Below, one piece after another: positions 53,643-64,000 of a stretch of DNA of 64,000 bases. A model generated the notes under the pieces. It saw only the letters and a program-made list of their open reading frames with translations, searched no databases and was not told the origin of the DNA. The translations under genes were made by a program, and so were the position numbers. This stretch comes from Undaria pinnatifida (taxonomy: Eukaryota; Sar; Phaeophyceae; Laminariales; Alariaceae): contig JABAKD010000010.1 in assembly GCA_012845835.1 (NCBI GenBank), positions 13,114,973-13,178,972 of the forward strand, in the 5' to 3' direction. Position 1 is the first letter of the stretch, and every line of letters begins with the position of its first letter.

Positions 53643-56600
53643 CACGGTTTTTACCGTTCGCGCTCCCACCCGGCCGTGAAATCTGCTCGCTGGGTGCGGT
53701 TATCGCGTATAGATTCGGGAGAAGCAGTTAGGCTAAGCGGTTAAATCGGCATAGGTGCCGATATCTTACAGGTTAGGTTTGAAGTTTGCGTCATGCCCTA
53801 GGAGAAAAGCACAGTTGGACTCATTCGGATTTGTAAGAGCAGACAGTTGACGCGAGCGCGATTTGGTTTTTCCCATCTACCAAGGCATTGCCTTGGGACG
53901 GGCATCAGCGGTCGGAGGCGGCGGGCAGGAGTACCCGACGGTGTGAGTCCAATTGTATTCCTCTGATAATTACTGCCTTTTTGTGAAAAACTCTTTCATG
54001 CTCCCCCTACAGCTTCAGCTCCACGTGCCACCACTCTCTCCCGTGGTATGTGCTACTGCTTGTGGCGCTGTTATGAACTCGGTGTCTGGGTGTTTCGTGC
54101 ATGGTGTGTTTGTCAAGCCGTGTTTGCGTTTGTTTCGGGATGGGTAATGTTGCAGCCTCTGTAATCGGTCGACGGCCGCTGTTTCTCGCGAGAGGGGTCG
54201 ACGCCAAGCCGAGCGTCGCACTGGTATTGTACTCTCGCTAAGGGTGCTATTCGCCCAGTACGCCTCAGGGGGCACAACCGACGTCAGCTCGTGTTTTTGG
54301 TTTACGATATTTTGGCTAGGGATGAATATTTGACTGATAACATGGTTAAACGGCATCCCGCCGATATATTGTTCCTCCCCGAAATTTAGCTACTCGTGTT
54401 GCTCAACAAGGGTCTCACGGTTGAGGGCACAACATGTACCACACTGTCCGGAAGTTTGAGGACGGTTGAGTAATCACCTATCTGACCATATGTTTCTTAC
54501 GTTTCGGGACAGAGCAGTGTGGCGCATTTCTTAGCATGGGACGCGGAACTTGCGCTGTGGATTGTTGTCTTGCGGGCGAAACGTTAGCCCAACTATCAGC
54601 CGTCAGCCGATCAGAATCGAAATGTCGAGAATAGGCGTGGTATTCCCAGAAGGATGGCAGCAGCGCCATAGCCCCACCGTTTCTGAGGCTTTACACCACC
54701 TACGAATTGCTCTGGGAAGGCCCCGGGGCAGTGAGGGGTTTTTTGTCGCGCAGCTGAGAGATATTCTTGTGGCACGAGCTGTCTAACGTATACCCTGATC
54801 ATGTCAATGACACAGCTAAGTCCACTTTCTATTTTCCTGCGGAAGCTTCGGCCAGTTTTCATGAATTTCAGCGCCGTCAACGACCGACTCGTCTTGCCCA
54901 CTACACGAAAAAATGAGTTTTAAGTATGCGTCTCTCGGGGCAAATGTCGACCCCAAGGCTCGAAAACGGCTCATTTTCGATGCGGTTTTCGGTGTTGACA
55001 AACCGGGCGTCGTCGCACCGTCGCCATTCGAACACCATGGGACGTGATTTGCTCGTCCATAATGATAAAACGGACTGCTAAATCGTTCAGTGGATTTACC
55101 GCTTATTTGACTCTCATGGCTATAACGGAGACTACACATCACGATTAGGACTAGCCCTAATGATTGTTTATTTCGGTTCGTGTTCAGGTTGTTTATATCC
55201 ATGTCGTACACAGTAGTGAACCCTTAGTGTCGGCCAAGTGGTGAGGTGTCATCAAGTCGTAGCGCATTGCCCAGCATGAAATCGAATCGCATCGTCGACG
55301 CCAATATGGGGGTTACCCTGTCGAAGAACAGTTTCAATCAGGGTAGCTCGGAGCGAACGGAACAAGCGCAGTCGGCTACTTACCCGAAGGCCTCCTTGGC
55401 GGATTGCAAAGCAAGGGGTGCCAGAGTTGGTAGCGCGAGAGAGTGGCCGTGAGCCTTGCAAAGAGGCCAGCGTAATTCTCGCCGGCTCGCTGCCGAAGAA
55501 GCGGATCCTTCAATACAGGTCGAACCCCGGATTCTAGACGGCGAGACGCAGTCCATCAAGGAAATTCAAGCCTGCATTCTAACTGGAGAGACGCCGTCTC
55601 TTACTCTCAGCACCCGATCAGTAGGCCCTTGAGCCTACCTGGTAGTATCGAACGTCTCTTCCGTGGTCATGTGTGATACAAAATTGATGAGATACGTTCG
55701 AACCCGGTTCCCACAATAATACGAAATGGATACAAAATGAATTGTTCATGTTACGCAAATCACAAACCACACGATCTCGTGGCGAACAGATAATTCACGC
55801 AACCTCCTGGAGCCCCATTCCGCCCGCCCCTCCAAGAAAACGCTTATTTTTCTACGTGCATGGCTCTAGACTAATACTCTATCATGAGCACTCTCCTAAG
55901 AAATAACTAACTAGTGTCTGGTGTACTTGTACTACAAACAACACACAATTATCTCTGATTATATCTGTATAGCTGTAATATTTTCAAGATTTCTGTTTTT
56001 TAACCTACATCTTCCCTGCCACACCCATTCGACAGCATTACTGCTGCACACCAGGTACCTGGTACCTGGCATGTACTATCTCGCCCAATTGGGGACGAAA
56101 ATTGCTACACTGTCTTTGCACATACCTACGCAGAGAATCCACACGATCGAGCTCATACATCAAAAATACGATCGATAGCGCGTTACAGTTATGCACCGCC
56201 TCCACGCGAGGATTTCCCTCATTTAGCAAAATAAAACACGACACAACTACAATGTAAAAAGCACTACCTATGACTGCTGTGGCGAGCAGGCCCCCTTTAC
56301 AGGTAGCTCTTTTGGGTAGCTCTAGCATCGCGCAGGCATCGTACAGCAATAGTTGATGTTGGTAAGGCTTGTTACCGATACATTGTCTGCTGCGGGGTGC
56401 ATTGAAGCAACCCCCACGCCTATAGCCCCAGACTTCTCCCTTTGGTTCGGTTTGGAAAGACGTATTCTTCAAGAACGTTAGGCACTTTCACTCGGGAGGC
56501 TGAACATGCCCGAATTTTCCAGGAATGTTCCGACAGCCATCGCTCAGGCAGACAGCCGGCCGGCAGACCCACGTCGTACGTCAGCAGCGTTTTTTCCAAC

Positions 56601-57214
56601 CTCGCCAAGCGGGCATACTACAGCAGGTACGACAAACGCATACTCTAAATCGACAAATGTATGCTAGACTTTCTTTGTACGTGCGCAGCGGACTCACACA
56701 ATCGCGCTTGCATATATAGTCTACATAAAAAGCACCACCTGTGTCGTGCAGTACAGAATACGCACCGCCTACACGCGGGGGGCTTCCCCACTACAAAACA
56801 GAACACAAAACAAAATCGCACAAAACGTTCCTTACAGCCATGCCCCCTTAGGGTTATAGCTAGTGTGGGTAGCTCTAGCACCACGAAGGCATCGTACAGC
56901 AGTTCATAGCGTGGATAAGGCATGCTGCCGTCATATTCTCTGCCGGGGTGCATTGAAGCGGCCCCCACGTATATAGCACCAGATTTATCGTTCTGGTTCC
57001 GAACGGAGTGGCTATATAATCGCATGCGTCAGGCACTCGGAAGCTCGAAGTGTGCGAGCATTCCGACGGATCTCGCTCGGGCAGGCACGCAGGCAGGCCC
57101 ACACCACACGGCAGCAGCGGTTTTACCGCCCCGACACGCGAGCACACTACCGATACGACATGCGTACGCTTTGAATAAACCTACACAAAACGCTGCGGCA
57201 CACAGACGGGTACT
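53643..57214. other. Intergenic interval between convergent TPR and phosphatase genes
   Basis: No exon chain was found. Both 3' UTRs must end here. The only structure I recognise is a diverged segmental duplication at about 56150-57180. Confidence 0.6.
56150..57180. repeat. Diverged tandem segmental duplication, about 500 bp per unit
   Basis: Unit 1 (about 56270-56650) and unit 2 (about 56830-57180) share GGTAGCTCTAGCA, GGCATCGTACAGCA, GGGGTGCATTGAAGC, CCCCCACG and later text including a gcatactctaaat / gcgtacgctttgaat end. Minus-strand readings keep a shared pattern (LLYDA...LELP in both, and VGLPA..LPER in both) but in two different frames, so coding is unproven. Confidence 0.6.
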
Positions 57215-60200
57215 CTAAATAAATTGGCATATACACAACGTCCCCCAACTCTCGCCACTCATGAATTTTACAAGCAACAGCGGTAGTCCGGTGACTGCCG
57301 AACCCAACGTGGGGCAATACTTGCGGGCGACGATCCCAAAAATGGCGGTACGTAAACTGGGACCTTGCGTCACCACCACCGCCCTCGGGGTCACCCGCGT
57401 TGACGTGTTTCCGGCGAGAGTTGGAACAAGTTGGAACCCTGGCAATGCCCTCTTCTTCCATCGCAGCCTCTTGTGCAGGTTCTGTAAGTCGTAGATCTGT
57501 CTTCGAGCAAAACAAATCGTCGCTTCGATCAAAAGTTTCGCAATTTTGTTAGCGGTGGGTCATGCCCCTTCGTTCTCCGTCAAGCGGGGACGTCTCCCAC
57601 CCCGGGCGTACTCCTCCTCTTCAGGTTGATACAGTTCGATGTACTAGAAGACAGAAAAGCACCCCGCATGGACGCACGAGCGGATGGGAGGGTGGGGGGG
57701 GGGCATGCACACAGGGGTTCGTCACAACAATCAGAATCGTAGTTACGTTGCCACAGAAACGCGTCCCGTAACAGCACGAGCGGGTGGGGGGTGGGGGAGG
57801 AGTGCATGCACGAGCTCGCCACTACACTTAGTCTTACAGCAATGTTGCTGCCGCATTGCGAACGATTTACTGCGCGATAGACACCGGTCCCGCATGGCAG
57901 CACAAGCGGGAGGGGAGCGCGGGGCGGGCGCGGGGGTGTTCACGCACGAGTTCGACACCACCGTTAGTCTCGTAGTAGCGTTGCACTCCGCATTGCCAAA
58001 TATAAACGAGAAATATGGCTAACCTACCCTCAGCGTCCCGCACAAGCTGCCCTCGCTCTAGCGACTCGTTGTATGAGCAACACGGCAGCGGTCGGAAGCA
58101 ATGTACGCGAAAGGCTGCCTACGACGGGTACGTAGAAAAAACAAACAAAAAAATTCTGCTCGCGCTCACCCGCTGGTCGACAAGCCGTGCCTTGGGGCTC
58201 GCGAAGTGCGTGTACTCGTCAAAGATCGAGCTGACGGCCCAGCCCTGCGTCTGCAGCATGATGATGTAGCGTACCGGGACACAGTGCGATCGAGGAGCGT
58301 GGGACGGGACGGGGAGGGGCGTTGGTGGGGTACGACGGCTTATATCGCTTCCCGCGGGTATCACAGCGAGAACGAGTCACAAATACAAAAATCCGTCCGT
58401 TTTTGAATCGGACCCATCGCGCGTTCAAGCGTTTTTCACTTTTTCTCACCCTTCTATAACAGCCGATCATGCAGCCCGTGCGGTGTTTCCCCTTGTTGCA
58501 GTGAACCAGCATCGGGTGGTTGCTTCGATCTGTAAGCAGGCGTTATTGGGGGGGAGGCGGTCTGAGGTATAGGTATAGGTCGTACTCCGAGGGGCTCACG
58601 ATTGGTCGGGAAACGCCTTTCACAACAATACTTCTACTATATAAAAGTATTACCGATGCGTCATCTGAAGCACTCTGTTCAAAATGCACGTGTACGTTTC
58701 ATTGGTTAGCTTTAGCTCGCGAGTTCTCCGTAATTGAGCGATTAGTGACTCTTAAGAGTACAGCCACAGACAGAAAAACACTAACCGGTAGCTGCAGTAG
58801 GATGTAGTGGGGAGAGGCAAGGACGGGGGGGGGAAACCTCGTTGTCGAGGTTCCGATCAACGCAGGCCGGCGACATATTCTCAGGTTTAGCGCCACCATG
58901 GCTCCGGTGGGCGTGCGAGTGCCGACAATTTGCTAACGCCGACGTATGGAGCGCAGAAGCCATCGCCTATCCGGTCATACCAGGTACTCAACAACTCGAC
59001 CGTGCTCAAGTTTCAACGCCTCGAAGGACGATAGAGCATAAAAACAACATTGGTCACCTGATAAGAGTCAAACCTCGGCTGTCTGTAATAAAGTGTGTGT
59101 TTTCCCTTCCACAAGCCCTTCTATCCTCGCGACTGGCGGATACCTCGATACTCCCGCTCACCGGACCGGTCTAATTATCGGCGGAGGTGGGTGGTGGAGT
59201 ACGAAGATCCCCCGGAATTACCCAATCTACGGTAGAATAGGTGGGTTAACTCTTTTGTTCACCACCGGGTTCGGGCCACTGGCGCGAACGGCCCGGCACC
59301 TCACTAGAAAATGCGAGCGGAACAAACATCAAATAAGTCCAAAGCGGTGTTTTTCGCGAAAGAAAGAAAGTACAAAAGCTTACGACGACTTGCAACTGCG
59401 GGCACTCGCGCTGAGAGGCCCTCAGCCGGTGAAATAAGACTGCTCCGTCGCGTAAAAAGATACGTGGTCAACGGTCACTAAGGCAAGCGGCAAAAGCGTA
59501 CCCCACCCCCCCCCCCGCCCTCAACGCAGCCTTGATCGAAAATGGAAGGCCGCAGCGTTATAATTCAGAGGTGCATCGCGCTTAGTGTACTCCTCATGGA
59601 AGCGCTAGGTGGGTTTCCCGGAGTATGTCGCTATTCGTTAGGGCGTTACGCTTACCTGACATTTCTCGAACGGCGTATCGCACATCTTCCAGGGGGATAT
59701 ACTTGAACGGTTCCTGCGGTACCGTTAGCGATGCGCCACATCGTTCCAGCACGGGCAGAACGACAACGACAAAAGGCGTTGAGGCGAAGGGGGGGGGGGG
59801 GGGGCGCCACGATTGGAGAGAGGGCGGGAGAGCGAGAGAGAAACAGAGAGACGGACGTGGGGCGGGGGAGGGGGAGAGCCAGGTCAGAGTCGAAGTAGGC
59901 AGGTGTGTCGACTGCACACTATCAAGCGTTTTCGACCTTTGGCGTTTGACGGCTTGCCGTAATTTACCGCGTGACAAAAGGCTGGATTCGCAGAATAGTC
60001 GCTTTTACTGTAGTATCAACTTAAACTTTTGCGGAATGTTTTGGCGAATCAAATCGCCGCATGATACCTGATGCCAATTGCACCACGATGTCCTTGGCGG
60101 GTCGATTCCTTGTTATCTTACCGGTTCCGTCCCGATCTCCACAAAGACCAGCTAAGAGGGCGTGGCATAGCGCGCCTTAACCCTTTTCGAACTACAAAAA

Positions 60201-63200
60201 TAATCCCACACTATTTCCAAGTTGTATGTTCCCAAAATCGTGGGTTCAGCTAAGAAGGCGATGGCCGTGCGCTGATGCCGGACGGGGGAGACGGCAGGTC
60301 GTGGATAGCACCAGGAGCAAGACGCGTGCTACGATAAACGTATCGCGTTGTGGCAAAAATATGTTCTGGATGACGTGGCGCCTTGACCCAGATCGTCGGA
60401 AATTATGCCAGTTTTGTTTCCGCAATGTGTGTGTACCGGTGTTTTTTTCGTATTTTTTCGTATACCTAGGCCATGAGTTCGTTCATCGGGTTGCCGTTCC
60501 AGCTTACTTAAACAGTTTTTGAGCGGGTTAGTTGGCTCCCTCCAAGCGAAAAGAGCCTCAGAAAAAAAAAGGTACATCTTTTCACCGAGGTGCACCTTTT
60601 TACCGTAGTATGTATCAAAAGCTTGGTGCGACTCTATCTACGGCAGCAGTGTCACAAGCAGGTGACAAACAACGCCCGACGTACAAAAACGGGAAGACAT
60701 CCACAACCGGTCCATATCACGAACGTTGAAGAACGCGACGCGAATCCTTGGCAGCAACATCTATGCTCGAACCAGCGTGCGGAGGGCAATCACAACTGTT
60801 GCACAGGGCAACGATCGCGGAAGGTCTAGAGGGCGGGCGTCGGCGACGTGAAAGAAAACGCATTCGAACATCCGCGCCACGTGCAACAAAAACATACCTG
60901 CTCAACCATTCTACTACGTCCTGCGAGAATCAATCTACTCTAATCCCAAGTAGATTGTTCCCCAGCACGCGTGTACGGTTGTGAAAGGGTTAACGACATG
61001 TGCCAACGCTTGTTCTCGTCGCAGCGACATGCTTATTGCCATGAACGGCCGAGAACAGCAGTATCACCCCGTACCACCGCGCCGGAGGTCGCAAAACTCA
61101 TCACTGCTTCACCTTTTTCTCTCCGCACCTAACCTAACCCTCACCTTGTTTCCCTCCACTCCTACTTGAACCAGCCGGATGCCGTGCGCTTGCACGAAGT
61201 CTAAGTTGGCCGGTGGGAGTTCTTCAATGACCAGGGTTCTGCACGTCCGAGACGGCGGACACAAGAGAGGGAGGGGGGGAGGGAGGGAGGGTGGGCGGGA
61301 GGGAGGGAGGGAGGGAGGTAGGGAGGCGGGGGGGGAGGGGGGGAGGGGGGAGGAGGAAGCGAGGGAGGGAGAGAGGGAGGGAAGGAGGAAGGGAGGGAGG
61401 GAGGGAGAGACGGGTAAGACAAAGAATGGACGTGTAGGAGGGGAAAATCGACCCAACATTTTGCGGCGGTTGCTGGTGGGAAAATACGTTCTCCCCCAAA
61501 TACGGGAATATTCCACGAAGCCGCCGCTCGGGGGAAGCCACTGATCCAAGCTTGCGTCAGTTATATACGGCACGGTTGGGCTGGGGACAGCCAAAAGCAG
61601 CAAGGCGCGCCCAATATCGAGTTGGTAGTGGACCAGCTTTCAAAGGCTGCTGTATAGATGTCGGCGGCCAAATCCGAGAACATTCGAGGGATGTCCCACC
61701 CGCTGCTATTGTGCGTGTGGTTCAGCGGACCTCCAGGGCAAATTCGAAAAAAATATGGACATGTATATCATAGCCTAGCACGACTGTTAATAGCAGTGTA
61801 CTTCAAACTAAAATACTAAAGATCCACGTCTGCCCGTTGGTGTTTCGCACGACAAGCGGCATGTCAAGTCGACACCTTTTCATACGAAGTATACCGCATC
61901 GCACCGGCACTGCTGTGCCTGCGCATGGCAACAGCAAAAACACGTCACAACAAAGAAGTATGTGTCCTTAACACAGTAAAACAGGCGGGCGGGCTGGCGG
62001 GTGGCGGGCGGGCGGGTGAATCGTGTCTGGTCCGCATGTTCAAATTCAAACCTGATGGGCCCAACATCGAGATCTATGTAGCTGATCTCGAAGACGCCTC
62101 AAGTTGATCTTGACTGACGCGCTCGACGACCGCTCGATCCACGAACGACACAAGAGAAGCTTAAAGCAAAGCATGCATGCGAGAGCAAAGCGCGGGAGCG
62201 AGTACTCACAGGATGGTTCGCAGGCCAAGCTTTCTTAGAAAGGGGAAGTGTTTCTTCATCGGGAACGAGCCTGTGCACGGTGCGAGGAGTAGATGCGGCG
62301 GGATGGCGAGGAAACTTACAGCTCAGATGTCGGCGTGATGGCCCACGTCAAGCAGAAAATGATGACTGATAGGCCATTCGCACACACGTGCGTACGTATG
62401 GTGCATGGCATTATACTCCGTATCAGTATGTGCTTACGCGATATGCTGCTGGTGTTAGTTGCACAACGTGCCACGTGCAGATCTACATTTGACAAACTTC
62501 CCGTTCTCATGGTGTTGTCTTCTATTGGGTATGTAGACAACGTACATAGCGGTAGACGTTGCTGTCAGCTGGAGTGGTGGGTGAATTCCAACAGCAGCTC
62601 TCCATGGTAAGTAAGTACTCGGGACGTGGTCTGATGTCGTACATTGTGTAACGTGCAGATCTACAGCAGTAGATACATTCCCGCTATCCTGCCGTTTTTG
62701 AAGATGCTAGTGACTATTTACCTGGCATGCACAAAACGGTCGAAATTATTGTCAAAATGTGGGGGTGCATGGATTCCAGCAGCAGCTCAGCATGTGCGTA
62801 TAGTACCTGACCTGCTGCTGTGGTACAACGTGCAGATCTATTTAGAAAAAATATCAAACTTCCCGTGATCTTGCTGAGTTCTTTATGAAAAAAGCGGTAC
62901 CAGGTATTAAACAGTAGTACCTGGTGATGATCTTCTACCGACTGCAGTGTATGTGTATGCATCTAACGGTCAGCGTTGTTTCTTTGGTAGATGGCGTGGT
63001 GGGTGCGGTGGGTGGGCGAATTCCAACAGTTTTAGTACCTCTCAACTTGTGTCGCTCCATGCTATACGAGAGGTGTGTACAAAACATCGTCAACGGGTCA
63101 TGAGCGCGATCGTACATCCTCCTTGTCGTCGCCCGAGTCCTCGCATCGCGGCATGTTGCCTTCACGCGAGCGGTTGATGCACGTAAGCGGTCTAATGACC

Positions 63201-63855
63201 TCACTCCCCGGTACCCGATGCGGTGTATCTCGGTTCTCGGTGCGCCGATGATACAATAACAGCTGCAACGTCACGTGAAACAGAGGCCTGCAAAACACGC
63301 ACTTCACACGCAGACATATATCTTGCGCCAGGCGAAAAGCTCCCGCGTTGCACCCACATCTATCGCGATAGAACAAACTAGGCGGTTCTGTAGGTATCAC
63401 ACGAGCTACAGGTATTCTAGCTATCTTCTTTGCGTTCGAAACAGCAGTGACGATTGGGGGGGGGGGGGGGGTTGCTGGCTGCTGGACAACAAAAAAATAG
63501 GCTACGTCAAGCCTTTCGACGCTGGAGCGAATTTTCCTATCTAAATTCAAGTAGTTTGGCCCGAAAAACTTGGGCGCACATCCGAAAGGGTTGAACACGT
63601 AACACTGCAGTGTTGATCAACATGTACGGGCGTTTACTTCCAAGTAAGTTGGACCCTAAATGCTATGGAAATGGGAGTGCAGTGTTAAAACGTCTCACTT
63701 CGATATATTCCAGCTTCAACCATGGAGAAGTTGTCGGGAGGGAACAAGTCCTCTTGGTCCTCCTGGTGTTGTTGCTGTTGCTGCTGCTGCTGTTGCTGCT
63801 GCTGCTGTTGGGCATACGCCTGCACGAGCGTGGTCGAGCTGCTTCCGGCAGACAT
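57215..63855 (-). CDS. SIW14/PFA-DSP-type phosphatase with poly-Gln N-terminus (7 exons)
   Basis: Exons in transcription order: 63855-63699, 62270-62210, 61238-61145, 59713-59656, 58529-58450, 58250-58170, 57496-57215. All phases match, giving 270 residues from ATG 63855. After MSAGSSSTTLVQAYA and a run of 14 Gln comes the family core: FSMVEAGIYRSSFP, HFPFLRKLGLRTIL, GVEGNKEPF, then the CX5R loop HCNKGKHRTGC (Cys134, Arg140) and SSIFDEYTHFASPKARLVDQR. Plant and yeast members (PFA-DSP1, Siw14) hydrolyse the 5-beta-phosphate of inositol pyrophosphates and are cytosolic, so the same activity is likely. The last exon, after DQR, is basic and then hydrophobic for 93 residues, longer than usual for the family; its acceptor (ACAG 57500-57497) and extent are the least certain part. 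Confidence 0.93.
61262..61412 (+). repeat. (GGGA)n array in a phosphatase intron
   Basis: A nearly pure purine run on + (pyrimidine on the transcribed strand) ends about 20 nt before the acceptor of exon 61238-61145. It is the source of a spurious Pro/Ser/Leu reading frame. Confidence 0.9.
63765..63812 (-). repeat. CAG/CAA tract encoding poly-Gln in the phosphatase
   Basis: The + strand reads TTGTTGCTGTTGCTGCTGCT and onward; on the coding strand it is mixed CAG and CAA, giving about 14 Gln in exon 1. CAA interruptions should slow length change. Confidence 0.9.
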
Positions 63856-64000
63856 GGCGGTGAGTCGTTGTCGCGAGATAGGTGGTGAAGGAGAAGTGGG
63901 CGTGTGGTGTGGAGTGGTGGAGATGTGGTGTTGTGTGGAGGAGTGGGCGAGGGGAGTAGTAGTCAGTTCAGCGACAATATTTCAGTTAATCGTTCTTGTT
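63856..64000 (-). promoter_or_regulatory. 5' flank of the phosphatase gene
   Basis: 145 bp upstream of ATG 63855 are in the window and presumably hold 5' UTR. On + it is GTGG-rich (GTGTGGTGTGGAGTGGTGG). I see no core promoter motif. Confidence 0.3.

Noticed and set aside
61109-61603. 164-residue minus frame
   Set aside because: Only 61238-61145 is a real phosphatase exon; the remainder reads through the (GGGA)n array.

Overview
This is a eukaryotic nuclear window with few, very intron-rich genes in a sea of young repeats. GT-AG introns of up to about 6 kb, GC-rich exons, microexons, many long poly-G/poly-C tracts, a GH5 exo-beta-1,3-glucanase-like enzyme and a plant/fungal-type SIW14-like phosphatase suggest a stramenopile, most likely a brown alga (inference; no marker gene settles it). 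Exons were found by translating both strands and requiring splice sites and reading phases to match across introns.

Four protein-coding genes are supported. (1) The 3' part of a WD40-repeat gene on + (812-9370, 4 exons; 5' exons lie before the window). (2) A secreted GH5 glucanase-like gene on - (47382 down to 21741, 15 exons proposed), which fills the middle of the window. (3) A TPR protein on + (47641-53642, 5 exons), head-to-head with GH5 with only 258 bp between the start codons. (4) A complete SIW14/PFA-DSP-type phosphatase gene on - (63855 down to 57215, 7 exons) with an N-terminal poly-Gln tract.

Layout: 1-9370 WD40 gene; 9371-21740 gene-poor and repeat-rich; 21741-47382 GH5 gene, whose introns hold a hAT-type element, three tiny LTR elements, a pogo/Tigger-like element with the remnant of a transposase tail, SINEs and several MITE families; 47383-47640 shared promoter interval; 47641-53642 TPR gene; 53643-57214 intergenic with a diverged segmental duplication; 57215-63855 phosphatase gene. 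No shared pathway links the four genes. A shared promoter for GH5 and TPR is the only functional link the layout suggests.

The most notable finds are non-genic: a 1.45-kb TIR element whose internally deleted derivative is a MITE 42 kb away; sub-400-bp LTR elements with primer site and polypurine tract; a dispersed repeat with a homopolymer C tail that in three cases lies just upstream of a splice acceptor and may supply its pyrimidine tract; and a ladder of decayed copies of a WD40 exon start at about 210-bp spacing.
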